Counted from the first letter of the stretch, positions 15,389-23,682 are shown. The stretch is 40,755 bases of DNA from Methanosarcinales archaeon (GCA_025464275.1 JAODGR010000043.1:1-40755), one strand, 5' to 3'. Translations and numbers: made by a program. The notes: generated by a model not told the origin, from the sequence alone.

Positions 15389-15685
15389 ATGACAAAGATC
15401 GAGGATGAATTGTTGAGAGAGGTTCATGTGCTTCTGCATCCAATAAGGTTCAGGATTGTGGAACTGCTCGATGATGAACAATTACACATAAAGGAGATAA
15501 GCGATATGCTCGGTGAGGACAGGCGGCTCGTATCCTATCACCTGCTCACGCTGGAGGAGCATGGGTTCCTGGATAGCAGATATGAAATCTCTGAACGTCC
15601 GAAGTCAAAAGGTAAGGCAATGAGGAAATACCATACCACGAGCAAGGTGAGGGAGGTGCTCAGCGAGCTTAAGAGGAGGATTTAG
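15389..15685 (+). CDS. Winged-helix (ArsR-like) transcriptional regulator, paralogue 2
   Basis: 98 residues and nearly collinear with the regulator at 4213: both contain LLHPIRFRIVELL, then a helix, then RRLVSYHLLTLEEHGFLDSR (20 residues identical in both). The second helix and the extreme ends differ (ISDMLGED here, ISNALGEE there). The recognition helix is identical, so the two should bind the same or very similar sites. A TATA-like run (TTAAAATAAAAAATTATATATAA, only partly usable) lies at about 15340-15360; this promoter lacks the dyad seen in front of paralogue 1. It stands alone between two minus-strand genes. Confidence 0.85.
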   Translation: MTKIEDELLREVHVLLHPIRFRIVELLDDEQLHIKEISDMLGEDRRLVSYHLLTLEEHGFLDSRYEISERPKSKGKAMRKYHTTSKVREVLSELKRRI

Positions 15686-15711
15686 TCTTGGTCTTGTCTT
15701 GGTCTTTCTCC

Positions 15712-16164
15712 TTAACCACTCATTATCCGTTCAAGGGCGACTTTTACCACCCTGGACATCGTGCTGGATTTCTCCTCCAGTATCCGCTTTCGGTCCTCAT
15801 TCAACCTCTCATCCGCCACATCGCTCTTTAATATCTCCGCTTCATCTACCCCCCTGTTCCTTATCTCCACTTCTCGCCTCTCATTTATGTGCAGCCTTAT
15901 CAGAACTCGATTCAATAACCCCTCCACCACCTCTCGCACCTTCATCTCTACCAGCATACCGGTATTCTCACGGACATCATCCCTCGCCACGGGCGATTTG
16001 ATGAGCTCCGTAGCAGTGACGGGTGATACAAAGATACCGGTGTCCACTTCCTCCACTCGCAGTTTCGGGTTCTCATTCTCCTCCTCCAGTATGCCATTCA
16101 TCACCTCTTTCAGGATATCATCCAGTCCACTTCCCGAAATGACACCTTTCTCTTCCATTTCCAT
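15712..16164 (-). CDS. Unknown charged protein, 150 residues
   Basis: No family recognised. The protein is acidic in its first half (ILKEVMNGILEEENENPKLR) and mixed in its second, where a strand (MLVEMKVREVVEGLLNRVLIRLHINERREVEI, in part) is followed by two charged helices. No membrane segment or cysteine is present. The ATG lies inside a perfect palindrome (16163-16180), and an AGGA ribosome binding site sits in the loop and second arm. That arrangement makes tight control of transcription or translation likely. Confidence 0.68.
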   Translation of the reverse strand: MEMEEKGVISGSGLDDILKEVMNGILEEENENPKLRVEEVDTGIFVSPVTATELIKSPVARDDVRENTGMLVEMKVREVVEGLLNRVLIRLHINERREVEIRNRGVDEAEILKSDVADERLNEDRKRILEEKSSTMSRVVKVALERIMSG

Positions 16165-16180
16165 CTTATCCTGATAAGAT
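16163..16180. promoter_or_regulatory. Perfect 8-2-8 palindrome over a start codon
   Basis: ATCTTATC (16163-16170) and GATAAGAT (16173-16180) are exact inverted repeats with CT between. On the minus strand the palindrome contains AGGA and the first two bases of the ATG (16164-16162). A TATA-like element (complement of GATATAAAAA, about 16193-16202) would put transcription start within or next to the palindrome. It could be a repressor operator across the start site or an RNA hairpin that hides the ribosome binding site. Confidence 0.55.
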
Positions 16181-16238
16181 AGGGATGATTATGATATAAA
16201 AAACTTTTGTACCCTCGCCCTGCCCCTGCCCTTACCCT

Positions 16239-17144
16239 CTACACACGGTCATGATAGAGGAGCCTGGCACCGGAATCTGCGATTCGGCTCTCCTTCACCT
16301 CACCGAATTCATGTAATGCTTCACTATCTCCGAGTACGAAGACAGTATCACCAAGCATAGCAACGCTGGCGACTTTATCTTCCGCGGCAACTGCTTCTAT
16401 CGCATCCCTGCATCGCTCACTCATCAGCCCGCTCTGTAATGAGAACTCACGAGCTGCGTGCATGAAGGTATCCAGGTCGGGCTTCTTCAGTAGCTCCTTC
16501 AGCGCTGCCTTACCCGCTTCGTTTATTCGCCTCACGAGTGATGCTCCCGCATCCTGCAGGATATACCGGGTTGACTTACCGCCGAAAGAGACGTAACTCA
16601 CCTTCACCACCTCCGGGGGGAGTATGAAGTCCACCATCCCGATACCAGGAGGACCTGGCTTCTTCCTTATCACTGCACCTCTGCCATATGTCTCTGCAAT
16701 CACATCACCCAGCCCTGTACCGTTCTCCACCTCTGCGAGATGTGCTATCTGTGCAGCTTCATTCAATGTAAGCCCGATGGAGAGGAGTGCATTCAATGCA
16801 ATTGCGGTACTGAGCGCTCCGGCACCGCTCGCTCCAAATCCCGCCCCAATCGGGACTTCGAAGCTGGTTGATACTCGAACAGGATACTTATCAGCCAGGC
16901 GATGACAGACGTATGCGGTGGTACTTGCTTCTACTTCTACTCCGTTTATCTCTATCCCCGGGCTCGCGTCATCCACTGAGACTGAGACCTCGGTTACACA
17001 GCCCGCCTCCAGTACGATGCCACAACCGATAGAGCCTTTGTACAGCGGGTTCTGGGGCTGGGGCGTATTCCTCTCTTCACAGATGACAAAGAAGCCGGTG
17101 ATGTGTGAGGGTGAGTAAGCCCTCACGGCGGTTCTATCATCCAT
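16239..17144 (-). CDS. Pantoate kinase (GHMP family)
   Basis: 301 residues, the usual length. Archaeal pantoate kinase phosphorylates pantoate in the archaeal route to coenzyme A, before phosphopantothenate synthetase. The N-terminus has AYSPSHITGFF (9-19), then the signature PLYKGSIGCGIVLEAG, and the GHMP ATP loop PIGAGFGASGAGALSTAIAL (20 residues, about 97-116), which is Gly/Ala/Ser-rich as expected. No phosphopantothenate synthetase gene is adjacent. It diverges from the diadenylate cyclase gene with a gap of 79 bases containing a TATA-like TTTATAAAG. Confidence 0.9.
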   Translation of the reverse strand: MDDRTAVRAYSPSHITGFFVICEERNTPQPQNPLYKGSIGCGIVLEAGCVTEVSVSVDDASPGIEINGVEVEASTTAYVCHRLADKYPVRVSTSFEVPIGAGFGASGAGALSTAIALNALLSIGLTLNEAAQIAHLAEVENGTGLGDVIAETYGRGAVIRKKPGPPGIGMVDFILPPEVVKVSYVSFGGKSTRYILQDAGASLVRRINEAGKAALKELLKKPDLDTFMHAAREFSLQSGLMSERCRDAIEAVAAEDKVASVAMLGDTVFVLGDSEALHEFGEVKESRIADSGARLLYHDRV

Positions 17145-17223
17145 ATTCTATCCTCTCTCCGTTTCAGTCAGCTCCATTCCATTTATAAAGCTGAAGGGAT
17201 TAAAGAATAAATGGCGGATTAAG

Positions 17224-17817
17224 ATGGCTGGACGGATATGCAAAGCCAGGGGCAACTGCTCACCTGAGGTGCTGGAGACGGTGGTGGAGATAGCGGTCAG
17301 CATCTCGAGTTACAGTAGAGGAGACAGGAAGATGGGTGCTCTGTTTGTGGTCGGCGATGAGGATAGGGTAATGGAGAAGTCCACACCCCTCATCCTGGAC
17401 CCCCTGGCTGGTCATCCGAGAGAGGCGAAAGACATAAGGGATGCAAATGTACAGGGCACGATAAGGGAGCTTGCGAAGCTGGATGGCGCTTTTATCATCA
17501 GTGCCGATGGATATGTCCTCTCCGCAGCGAGGTACATAGAAGCGAGCTATCGGAATATTAACCTCCCCATGGGCTTCGGTAGCAGGCACATGGCAGCGGC
17601 ATCGATATCCAGGGAGACAAATGCCGTTGCCGTGGTTGTATCCGAGAGTGACGGTGTTGTTCGGATATTTGATGGTGGTGAGCTGGTGGCGGAGATACTC
17701 ACGGGGATATGGGAACTGGATAAGATAAAGCCCCGTATAAGTGGCAAATACGAGAAGATAATAGAGAGAGACCTGGGCTTGACATTGATAATGAAGAAGA
17801 ACGAAGAGCACAGCTAA
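17224..17817 (+). CDS. dacZ: Diadenylate cyclase (DisA_N domain, archaeal DacZ type)
   Basis: 197 residues covering a DisA_N/DAC domain. The enzyme joins two ATP molecules into cyclic di-AMP, a second messenger tied to osmotic balance and potassium transport. Motifs are LDGAFIISADG with the catalytic DGA (87-89) and GFGSRHMAAASISRET (117-132), the equivalent of the RHR motif, though its third position is Met rather than Arg. The N-terminal ~80 residues contain GALFVVGDED, a nucleotide-fold strand. There is no membrane segment, so it is soluble. It ends four bases into the convergent ZnuB-type gene. Confidence 0.85.
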   Translation: MAGRICKARGNCSPEVLETVVEIAVSISSYSRGDRKMGALFVVGDEDRVMEKSTPLILDPLAGHPREAKDIRDANVQGTIRELAKLDGAFIISADGYVLSAARYIEASYRNINLPMGFGSRHMAAASISRETNAVAVVVSESDGVVRIFDGGELVAEILTGIWELDKIKPRISGKYEKIIERDLGLTLIMKKNEEHS

Positions 17818-18611
17818 ACGCGGAAGAGGATACTGGAGAGCATGAATACCACAGCTGACAGGAGAACGATGGTCGCACCCGATGGGAGATTGAATGAATA
17901 GGCGAGTAATAGCCCGCCGATGGAGAGTGCTGAAGAGAGTGCAACAGAGGAGAGGAACATGCCACGCATTCGTGCGGTGAATCTCCTGCTGCTCGCCGCC
18001 GGGATGGTGAGCATGGCAATCACCAGTATGATGCCCACCACCCTTATCAATACCACCACGGTGAGTGCAATCAGGCATAGGAGGATGAGGTATAACCGCT
18101 CTGTGCGGAGTCCTATCGCAGTTGCATACTCCTCATCAAAGGAGATAGCCTCGAATTCATGTTGATACAGCGCCACCACGGCTATGATGACCACATCAAG
18201 TATCAGCATGAGGATTATGTCCGAGGTGGGTACCGTCAGGATATTACCAAATAGATACCCGATGAGGTCAGGTGCGTAACCGGGGGTTAACGCAACGAGG
18301 ATAATCCCCAGTGCCATTCCGGTAGCCCAGAGGATACCGATTGCGGTATCTTCCGGTATCCTTGTTCTCCGGCTCACAATCCCCATAGCCAGTGCGGAAG
18401 CGATACTGAAGGGTATAACGCCCAGAACAGGATTAAGAGACAGGAAATAGCCCAGCCCGATACCGCCAAATGCCGCATGTGCTATCCCTCCGCTTATGAA
18501 TACTATCCTCTTCACCACCACATACACACCCACAATCCCACATGCGACACTTGCCAATAATGCCGCTGCAATTGCATTTCGCATGAATGCGTAATGCAGA
18601 ATCTCCATCAT
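17814..18611 (-). CDS. znuB: ZnuB-type metal ABC transporter permease
   Basis: 265 residues with about eight hydrophobic helices and the ABC-3 family signatures: AFMRNAIAAALLASVACGIVG near the N-terminus (cited in part), FISGGIAHAAFGGIGLGYF, EYATAIGLR and VVGIILVIAMLTIPAASSRR. The family imports Zn, Mn or Fe across the membrane. The matching ATPase and metal-binding lipoprotein genes are not in the window, which is unusual because they normally sit together. The last codons overlap the dacZ 3' end by four bases. The start at 18611 is followed at once by a second ATG; either may be used. Confidence 0.9.
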   Translation of the reverse strand: MMEILHYAFMRNAIAAALLASVACGIVGVYVVVKRIVFISGGIAHAAFGGIGLGYFLSLNPVLGVIPFSIASALAMGIVSRRTRIPEDTAIGILWATGMALGIILVALTPGYAPDLIGYLFGNILTVPTSDIILMLILDVVIIAVVALYQHEFEAISFDEEYATAIGLRTERLYLILLCLIALTVVVLIRVVGIILVIAMLTIPAASSRRFTARMRGMFLSSVALSSALSIGGLLLAYSFNLPSGATIVLLSAVVFMLSSILFRV

Positions 18612-18726
18612 CTTTATTTTTCTCTTTGCTCTGCCTGCTCAGCTCGGTGCTAAAAGTTTTATTTTACTATACCCTACGTTAACCTTAACATACTTGTATG
18701 AACAAGAAACAAGAGGGGTTAAAGAG

Positions 18727-18987
18727 ATGGATGTAGTTGTATTTGATGGTGAAGGCATGGAGGATGAAGAGATAGAGGAGGAAGAGGTAACAGAAGAGGG
18801 GAGTGTGGGCGAAGCAGAGAGCGAGGAGAGCACAGCCAAGGATAAGGAGATGGCAGCCCTGATGGAGCGATTGAAGATGAGGGAGAAGAAGGAGAAGGCA
18901 GCGGACCTCGTGAGCAGGTTAAGAGGTAAGAAGAAGGTGAACAAGAAGATAATGCCCTATGAGATCTATGCTACATCGGGCGAATGA
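18727..18987 (+). CDS. Unknown small protein, acidic N-terminus and basic C-terminus
   Basis: 86 residues from the ATG at 18727, which follows GAGGGG with eight-base spacing; an in-frame TTG at 18694 is less likely. The first 45 residues are very acidic (Glu runs such as DEEIEEEEVTEEG), the next 40 are Lys/Arg-rich helices (MERLKMREKKEKAADLV, then LRGKKKVNKKI). It is probably largely disordered or helical and could bind nucleic acid through the basic part. Not recognised. The upstream 110 bases to znuB are AT-rich and likely hold both promoters. Confidence 0.6.
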   Translation: MDVVVFDGEGMEDEEIEEEEVTEEGSVGEAESEESTAKDKEMAALMERLKMREKKEKAADLVSRLRGKKKVNKKIMPYEIYATSGE

Positions 18988-19106
18988 AGAGACTCAGGTA
19001 AGGTAGGTTGAGCGGATGAGAGGTGTCAGAGGTCAGGCAGACAGACAGTACCCATGCCCATGCCCAGCATCTACATCTATCATCTATCCACATATTTTTT
19101 TAGGAG
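18988..19106. repeat. Spacer with several short tandem repeats
   Basis: The 119-base gap before the PRPP synthetase gene is made of simple repeats: CAGA units (about 19035-19048), CCATGC units (about 19052-19066) and CATCTA/TATCATCTATC units (about 19070-19090). A T-run and AGGAG then lead directly into the ATG at 19107. No gene or clear promoter is seen. Confidence 0.5.
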
Positions 19107-20003
19107 ATGAAGATAATCCCGGGAACGGCGTCCCAGATACTGGGTGCGCGAATTGCTGCGGAACTGAACTGTGAACTGGTACTGTGTGAATATAGACGCT
19201 TTCCAGACGGTGAGCTATACACGCGGATAAGGGGCGATATAGAAGGGGAGCATGCAGTGATAGTGCAGAGCATAAGGAGCGATTCAGACCTGGTTGCTCT
19301 GCTACAGCTGATGGATGCTGCGGAGGATGCCTCTAAAATCACCGTTGTCATCCCTTATCTGGGCTATGCGAGGCAGGATAAGAGGTTCAAACCAGGTGAA
19401 GCGATCTCAATAAGGGCAATAGCGAGGAGCATAACCATAAACGGGACTATGGATACCCTCTACGTGGTGAATGTGCATGACCCTGCCGAGCTGCACTACT
19501 TCGAGGTGGACTGCCGCGAGCTGGATGCGGCGCCACTGCTCGGTGATTATATAAGGGGTATGGAGAAGCAGACAGCCCCGGTGGTGGTGATAGGACCGGA
19601 TGAGGGTGCATCGGACCTGGCGAGAGCAGTTGCAGCTCCTCACGGACTCGATTTTGATGTGCTGCATAAGAGGAGGCTGAGTGGTGAGGAGGTGGAGATA
19701 GAGCCAGAGGAGCTGAGTATCACCATCGAGGGGAAAAATATCGTCATCGTTGATGATATCATATCCACAGGTGGTACCATTGCAGAAGCGAGCAGGATAT
19801 TGAAGGAGCAGAACGCGGGTGACATCTATGTCGCGTGTGTGCACGGGCTATTCGTGCAGAACGCCATTCTGCGAATGCTCCATGCAGGTGTCAGGGAGAT
19901 AATCAGTACAGACACGGTGGAGTCGCTATTCAGTCGTGTGAGCATATCGAAGCTGGTAGCGAATGCGCTTCTCTCACCTTCTTCGGCTACCGCGTTTAAA
20001 TAG
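19107..20003 (+). CDS. prs: Ribose-phosphate pyrophosphokinase (PRPP synthetase)
   Basis: 298 residues, archaeal-length. It makes PRPP from ribose 5-phosphate and ATP for purine, pyrimidine, histidine and tryptophan synthesis. Motifs seen are FPDGELYTRI near residue 33, the flexible-loop YLGYARQDKRFKPGEAIS (about 85-103), and the PRPP-binding loop IVDDIISTGGTI (about 215-226). The AGGAG directly touches the ATG, which is unusual spacing, but the usual family start (MKII.G.ASQ) agrees with it. The last 30 bases overlap the convergent ketol-acid reductoisomerase gene. Confidence 0.95.
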   Translation: MKIIPGTASQILGARIAAELNCELVLCEYRRFPDGELYTRIRGDIEGEHAVIVQSIRSDSDLVALLQLMDAAEDASKITVVIPYLGYARQDKRFKPGEAISIRAIARSITINGTMDTLYVVNVHDPAELHYFEVDCRELDAAPLLGDYIRGMEKQTAPVVVIGPDEGASDLARAVAAPHGLDFDVLHKRRLSGEEVEIEPEELSITIEGKNIVIVDDIISTGGTIAEASRILKEQNAGDIYVACVHGLFVQNAILRMLHAGVREIISTDTVESLFSRVSISKLVANALLSPSSATAFK

Positions 20004-20969
20004 TCGCCTTATATCGCTACCAACGGTCTCAATTGGATGTCTGCTTATCTCCTCCCTGCTCCTCTTGAGGAATGGAGTACCTTTACGGTATTCTTCCACC
20101 CACTCGGAAGCGAATTCACCACTCTCAATCCGCTTCAAAGCAGTCTTCATCCTCTCTTTCACCTCCGGTCCGATAATCCTGTGCCCCACGGACCACATCC
20201 CATACTCCGCGGTATTTGAGATCACCTCAGCCATGCGCTTTATCCCGCCCTCCCATATCAGGTCAACGATGAGCTTCATCTCGTGTACACACTCGAAATA
20301 AGCCATCTCAGGTGGATAGCCAGCTTCTACAAGCACTTCAAAACCGCTCTTCATCAGTTCCACCAGACCGCCACATAACACGCACTGCTCACCGAATAGG
20401 TCTTCGTAAGTCTCCTCTTCGAATGTACATTCCAGAATACCCGCTCGCGTCCATCGCATCGCCTTCGCCATTGCCAGTGCGACCTCACGCGCCCTGCCAG
20501 AGGGGTTCTGTCTCACTGCGACCAGCCCGGGCACTCCAAACCCCTCCAGATACGCCTTCCGCTCCTCCGTACCCGGTGCCTTTGGCGCCACCATGATCAC
20601 ATCCACATCCGGCGGTGGAACGATTCTATTGAAGCAGATGCTGAAGCCGTGAGAGAAGCTGAGAGTCTTACCCCTTTCCATCTGCGGCTTTATCTCTGAC
20701 TCGTACACCTCCGCCTGCACCTCGTCAGGAATCAGGATATGAACGATATCCCCCCTCCTTGCCGCTTCACCTACCGGTAGCACCTCAAACCCGTCCTCCT
20801 TCGCATGCTCCCAGGAGGTACCCGAGGGTCGGAGTCCAATCACCACACTGACATTGGAGTCCCGCAGACACTTCGCCTGCGCCTCACCCTGTGCCCCGTA
20901 ACCTATCACCGCTATCGTCTTATCTGATAAGATACTCTCATCCACATCCTCATCGTGTAATATCCTCAT
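19974..20969 (-). CDS. ilvC: Ketol-acid reductoisomerase
   Basis: 331 residues, class I length. The enzyme converts acetolactate or acetohydroxybutyrate to dihydroxy acids in branched-chain amino acid synthesis, with NAD(P)H. Motifs are the Rossmann loop GYGAQG (23-28), LIPDEVQ, FSHGFSI, VAPKAPG, the metal site LFGEQ, the EMAYFECVHE region with catalytic Glu residues, and ISNTAEYG. Two spots differ from the usual consensus: AQGEAQA where most have SQG.AHA, and APKAPG where most have APKGPG. It is a single gene; ilvB/ilvN and ilvD are not in the window. The end overlaps prs by 30 bases, and both stop codons lie in the overlap. Confidence 0.94.
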   Translation of the reverse strand: MRILHDEDVDESILSDKTIAVIGYGAQGEAQAKCLRDSNVSVVIGLRPSGTSWEHAKEDGFEVLPVGEAARRGDIVHILIPDEVQAEVYESEIKPQMERGKTLSFSHGFSICFNRIVPPPDVDVIMVAPKAPGTEERKAYLEGFGVPGLVAVRQNPSGRAREVALAMAKAMRWTRAGILECTFEEETYEDLFGEQCVLCGGLVELMKSGFEVLVEAGYPPEMAYFECVHEMKLIVDLIWEGGIKRMAEVISNTAEYGMWSVGHRIIGPEVKERMKTALKRIESGEFASEWVEEYRKGTPFLKRSREEISRHPIETVGSDIRRLFKRGSRRR

Positions 20970-21022
20970 GCTTCAATTCAAGGCTCGCAGGTTATTTAAA
21001 GCTTGGCAGCTTAGCTCAGAGC

Positions 21023-22312
21023 TTAGCTATTCTGGTTCTGGAGTATCGCTCTCATCCGTGAGCTGATCTCCTCGCGACCGGTGAAGCGCATCAAATCCCG
21101 CCATCGCTTCTGCAGCTCGCACAGGCTCTGGAAGGGGTTGAACTTCGGTACTGCATCTGTTCTGGCAATTACAATATTCTTCAGTGCCTCTTCACTGCCT
21201 GCCCGGTCACCCCGTGCAAGGTACTCCTCGGATAGCAACCTGCATGCCTTCTCTATCTTATCCTCGAGGTCTCTCTTCAAGAAGCAACCAGGGTAGGGGT
21301 CGAAATCCTCTGGATATACCCTCGTCATCCCCTCTATCTCCTTCTCACTCTCACCCTGAGCCTGACCCTCTATCTTCGCACGTTCATAGATAAAGCGGTA
21401 GATGTCCATTCGGAGCTGCAGCCATGTGGGATGCGATTTCGGTGGTGGGAGGTGCTTGATGGATAGCTCTTTATCCAGGAAGAAACGGAAGCCGAACATT
21501 CGCGCATTTATCAGGAAGTCTATATCCTCTCCTCTCGTTATCCCGGGGTCAAAAGGAACAGTGGTGAAGAGATTCCGGTGGATGACCATATTCCCGCCGA
21601 ATACGAAAGGAGTCTCTTTCAGCCGCTGCCACGGCTCTGCACCGATGATAATATCAAATGCCTCGTTCATACGCTCATACTGGTCCCAGTATCTCATCCA
21701 CGGGCGGAGAGGTCTTTTAATGTGGTAGTCACCATCTGGCTGCAGATAATATCCTGCAACTGCATTGACCCTCATCCTCATGCCTCCACCGCCACCGCCG
21801 CCGATATCACGCCCGATGAATTCCTTAGCCTTGGCAATGAATTTCGGGTCTTCAAACACCTCGTCATCGTCTATAAGCACAGCTACATCGGAACCCAGGA
21901 TATGGGGGATGAAGAGGCATAGATTCCGGATATTGGAATAGCCGCGAAGCTGTAGGAGGTCATTATACTCACCCTTACCCTCTGCGGTCAGCAGTTCATG
22001 TATTTGCGCCAGATGTGAACGCCCGAAGAGGAATACCTCCACCCCAGCTCCTGGATTGGATGCCCTGATGATACTGGCAACCTTCCGCTCCACATCCATC
22101 TCGATCTCTTCCGCCGTGGCGGCAGCGATTATCACCAGTTGAAAATCCCTGTCCTCCTCATCCAGTATCTCTAAGCTCTGTATTGTCCTGAGTAAAGTAC
22201 CCTCCCTGTCCAGAGGAGTCGGGTGGTCATAGATGGCATCACCTTCCTTCCAGCCGGTTCCGCTTTCCCTCGCCCAGTAGGTGGGAATTACCATTGTGAG
22301 TTTGAGTTTCAT
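21023..22312 (-). CDS. GT2-like glycosyltransferase
   Basis: 429 residues. The N-terminus begins MKLKLTMVIPTYWARESGTG, a GT-A strand-loop, followed by a long segment ending in the metal-binding DDDE (in LIDDDEVFEDPKF). Later VFGGNMVIHRNLF and GEDIDFLINARMFG resemble the acceptor and catalytic regions of family 2-type glycosyltransferases. A run of seven glycines after REFIGRDI-like residues (KEFIGRDI-G7) comes from a GCC-type repeat at 21783-21803. The C-terminal ~130 residues are helical and charged. No membrane segment is present. The substrate is unknown; mannosylglycerate synthase-type enzymes have a similar length and are an alternative. Confidence 0.72.
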   Translation of the reverse strand: MKLKLTMVIPTYWARESGTGWKEGDAIYDHPTPLDREGTLLRTIQSLEILDEEDRDFQLVIIAAATAEEIEMDVERKVASIIRASNPGAGVEVFLFGRSHLAQIHELLTAEGKGEYNDLLQLRGYSNIRNLCLFIPHILGSDVAVLIDDDEVFEDPKFIAKAKEFIGRDIGGGGGGGMRMRVNAVAGYYLQPDGDYHIKRPLRPWMRYWDQYERMNEAFDIIIGAEPWQRLKETPFVFGGNMVIHRNLFTTVPFDPGITRGEDIDFLINARMFGFRFFLDKELSIKHLPPPKSHPTWLQLRMDIYRFIYERAKIEGQAQGESEKEIEGMTRVYPEDFDPYPGCFLKRDLEDKIEKACRLLSEEYLARGDRAGSEEALKNIVIARTDAVPKFNPFQSLCELQKRWRDLMRFTGREEISSRMRAILQNQNS

Positions 22313-22364
22313 TTCATGATACCTCCCTTCCTCCTCCTCCCATCCCCATGCTTAGCTTCTTATC

Positions 22365-23588
22365 TTATCTCTTATCTCTGTATATCTCACGCTGTATGAT
22401 GTATCGCATTATCTCATTCGTGCCTGCGGGTATCATGGATAGGCGAGCCATTCTAAACGCCCATTCCACTGGATATTCCGATAACCCGCGCCCGCCGAGT
22501 ATCTGGAGTGTGTTATGCGCTACCTCAAAAAAAGCTTCAGATGCGAGGAGTTTTGACATCGCCGATTCCTTATCCACGTGATAACCGGCATCTATCAGTC
22601 TTGTGGTATGATAAACCATCAATCTCGCCGCCTCCAGCTTCGTCACCATATCCGCGAGCTTGAAGCTCACCGCCTCGAAGCGGCTTATTGACCTCCCAAA
22701 TTGCTCACGCTCCATAGAATACTCTGTTGCGAGTTCCACCACCGGTCTCGCCTCACCCACGAGCATCGCGGCGTACAGCACTCTCTCAATGGCGAGCTCG
22801 TCGAACATTATCTTCATACCTGCGTTCTCGCTGCCCAGGAGGTTCTCCGCGGGGACGCTCAAGCCATCGAAGCGGATATGTGAATTCACCGTGCCAGGGA
22901 ATCCACCCAGCAATTTATAATCCTCGATCACCGTAAAACCCGCTCTCATTACTCCCGCTCCTTCCCGTGGCTCCACTATAAATACGCTCATACCACGCGC
23001 CGGTTCTTGTTCCACCTGCTGCCCGGTGAGTGCCCACACCAGGAGCACATCCGCTTTACTCCCGTTTGTGATGTTCCTCTTCTCGCCTCTTATCACGTAC
23101 CCACCCCCTTTTATCACCGCTTCCGCACGTGTTCTGATGCGTGACACATCACTGCCTGCATCAGGCTCGGTTATCGCAATAGCACCGCTCATCGTACCCG
23201 AGCGCATGGCATTCAGGAATCGTTCCTTCTGCTCCTCTGTACCGAACCTCGAGATGGTCGCATATACATAGGAGGAGGTAGAATGTATCCATGCGAGGGG
23301 CACGCAGGCTGCACCAAGCTCCTCCGCCAGTATCGCTTCACAGGTCAGGCTCCCTCTTCCTCCATACTCCGCCGGTAATACCGGTGCCAGGAAACCAGCT
23401 TCACCCAGCCTCTTATACAGTGCCCTTGCTCTTGGATACAGGTCAGGGTCATCTGCATGCTCCTGCCCATGCTCGTATATCTCCCGTTCCAGTTCTTTTG
23501 CCTCTGACTGCAGCAGGAAATTGCGTAATTCAGCTCTAAATCTGTTCTCGTCTGCGGAGAAGAATATCTCATCGCCTTTCCTGTTCAT
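22365..23588 (-). CDS. Acyl-CoA dehydrogenase, isovaleryl/long-chain-type catalytic base
   Basis: 407 residues from the ATG at 23588, which has GAGGAG upstream; an ATG 12 bases earlier is possible. The family oxidises acyl-CoA to enoyl-CoA with FAD and passes electrons to ETF. Landmarks are the FAD/substrate segment AIAITEPDAGSDVSRIRT, the KRNITNGSKADVLLV strand and the C-terminal EYPVEWAFRMARLSMIPAGTNEI. At the position of the MCAD base (usually EGT) the protein has AGT (A388), while LAIERVL supplies E268 in helix G, as in isovaleryl-CoA and long-chain dehydrogenases. The gene is alone; no ETF, thiolase or acyl-CoA ligase is close. Confidence 0.92.
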   Translation of the reverse strand: MNRKGDEIFFSADENRFRAELRNFLLQSEAKELEREIYEHGQEHADDPDLYPRARALYKRLGEAGFLAPVLPAEYGGRGSLTCEAILAEELGAACVPLAWIHSTSSYVYATISRFGTEEQKERFLNAMRSGTMSGAIAITEPDAGSDVSRIRTRAEAVIKGGGYVIRGEKRNITNGSKADVLLVWALTGQQVEQEPARGMSVFIVEPREGAGVMRAGFTVIEDYKLLGGFPGTVNSHIRFDGLSVPAENLLGSENAGMKIMFDELAIERVLYAAMLVGEARPVVELATEYSMEREQFGRSISRFEAVSFKLADMVTKLEAARLMVYHTTRLIDAGYHVDKESAMSKLLASEAFFEVAHNTLQILGGRGLSEYPVEWAFRMARLSMIPAGTNEIMRYIIQREIYRDKR

Positions 23589-23682
23589 GATGCTCCTCAT
23601 TCCTCATATTTCTATCTCTATTCTATCTTATGCGTGATATATTTACATTTACAATCCGTAATCCACAATTTAAGTATGCAGC

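Noticed and set aside
18694..18726. TTG start for the acidic/basic small protein
   Set aside because: The ATG at 18727 has GAGGGG at proper spacing; the TTG has none.
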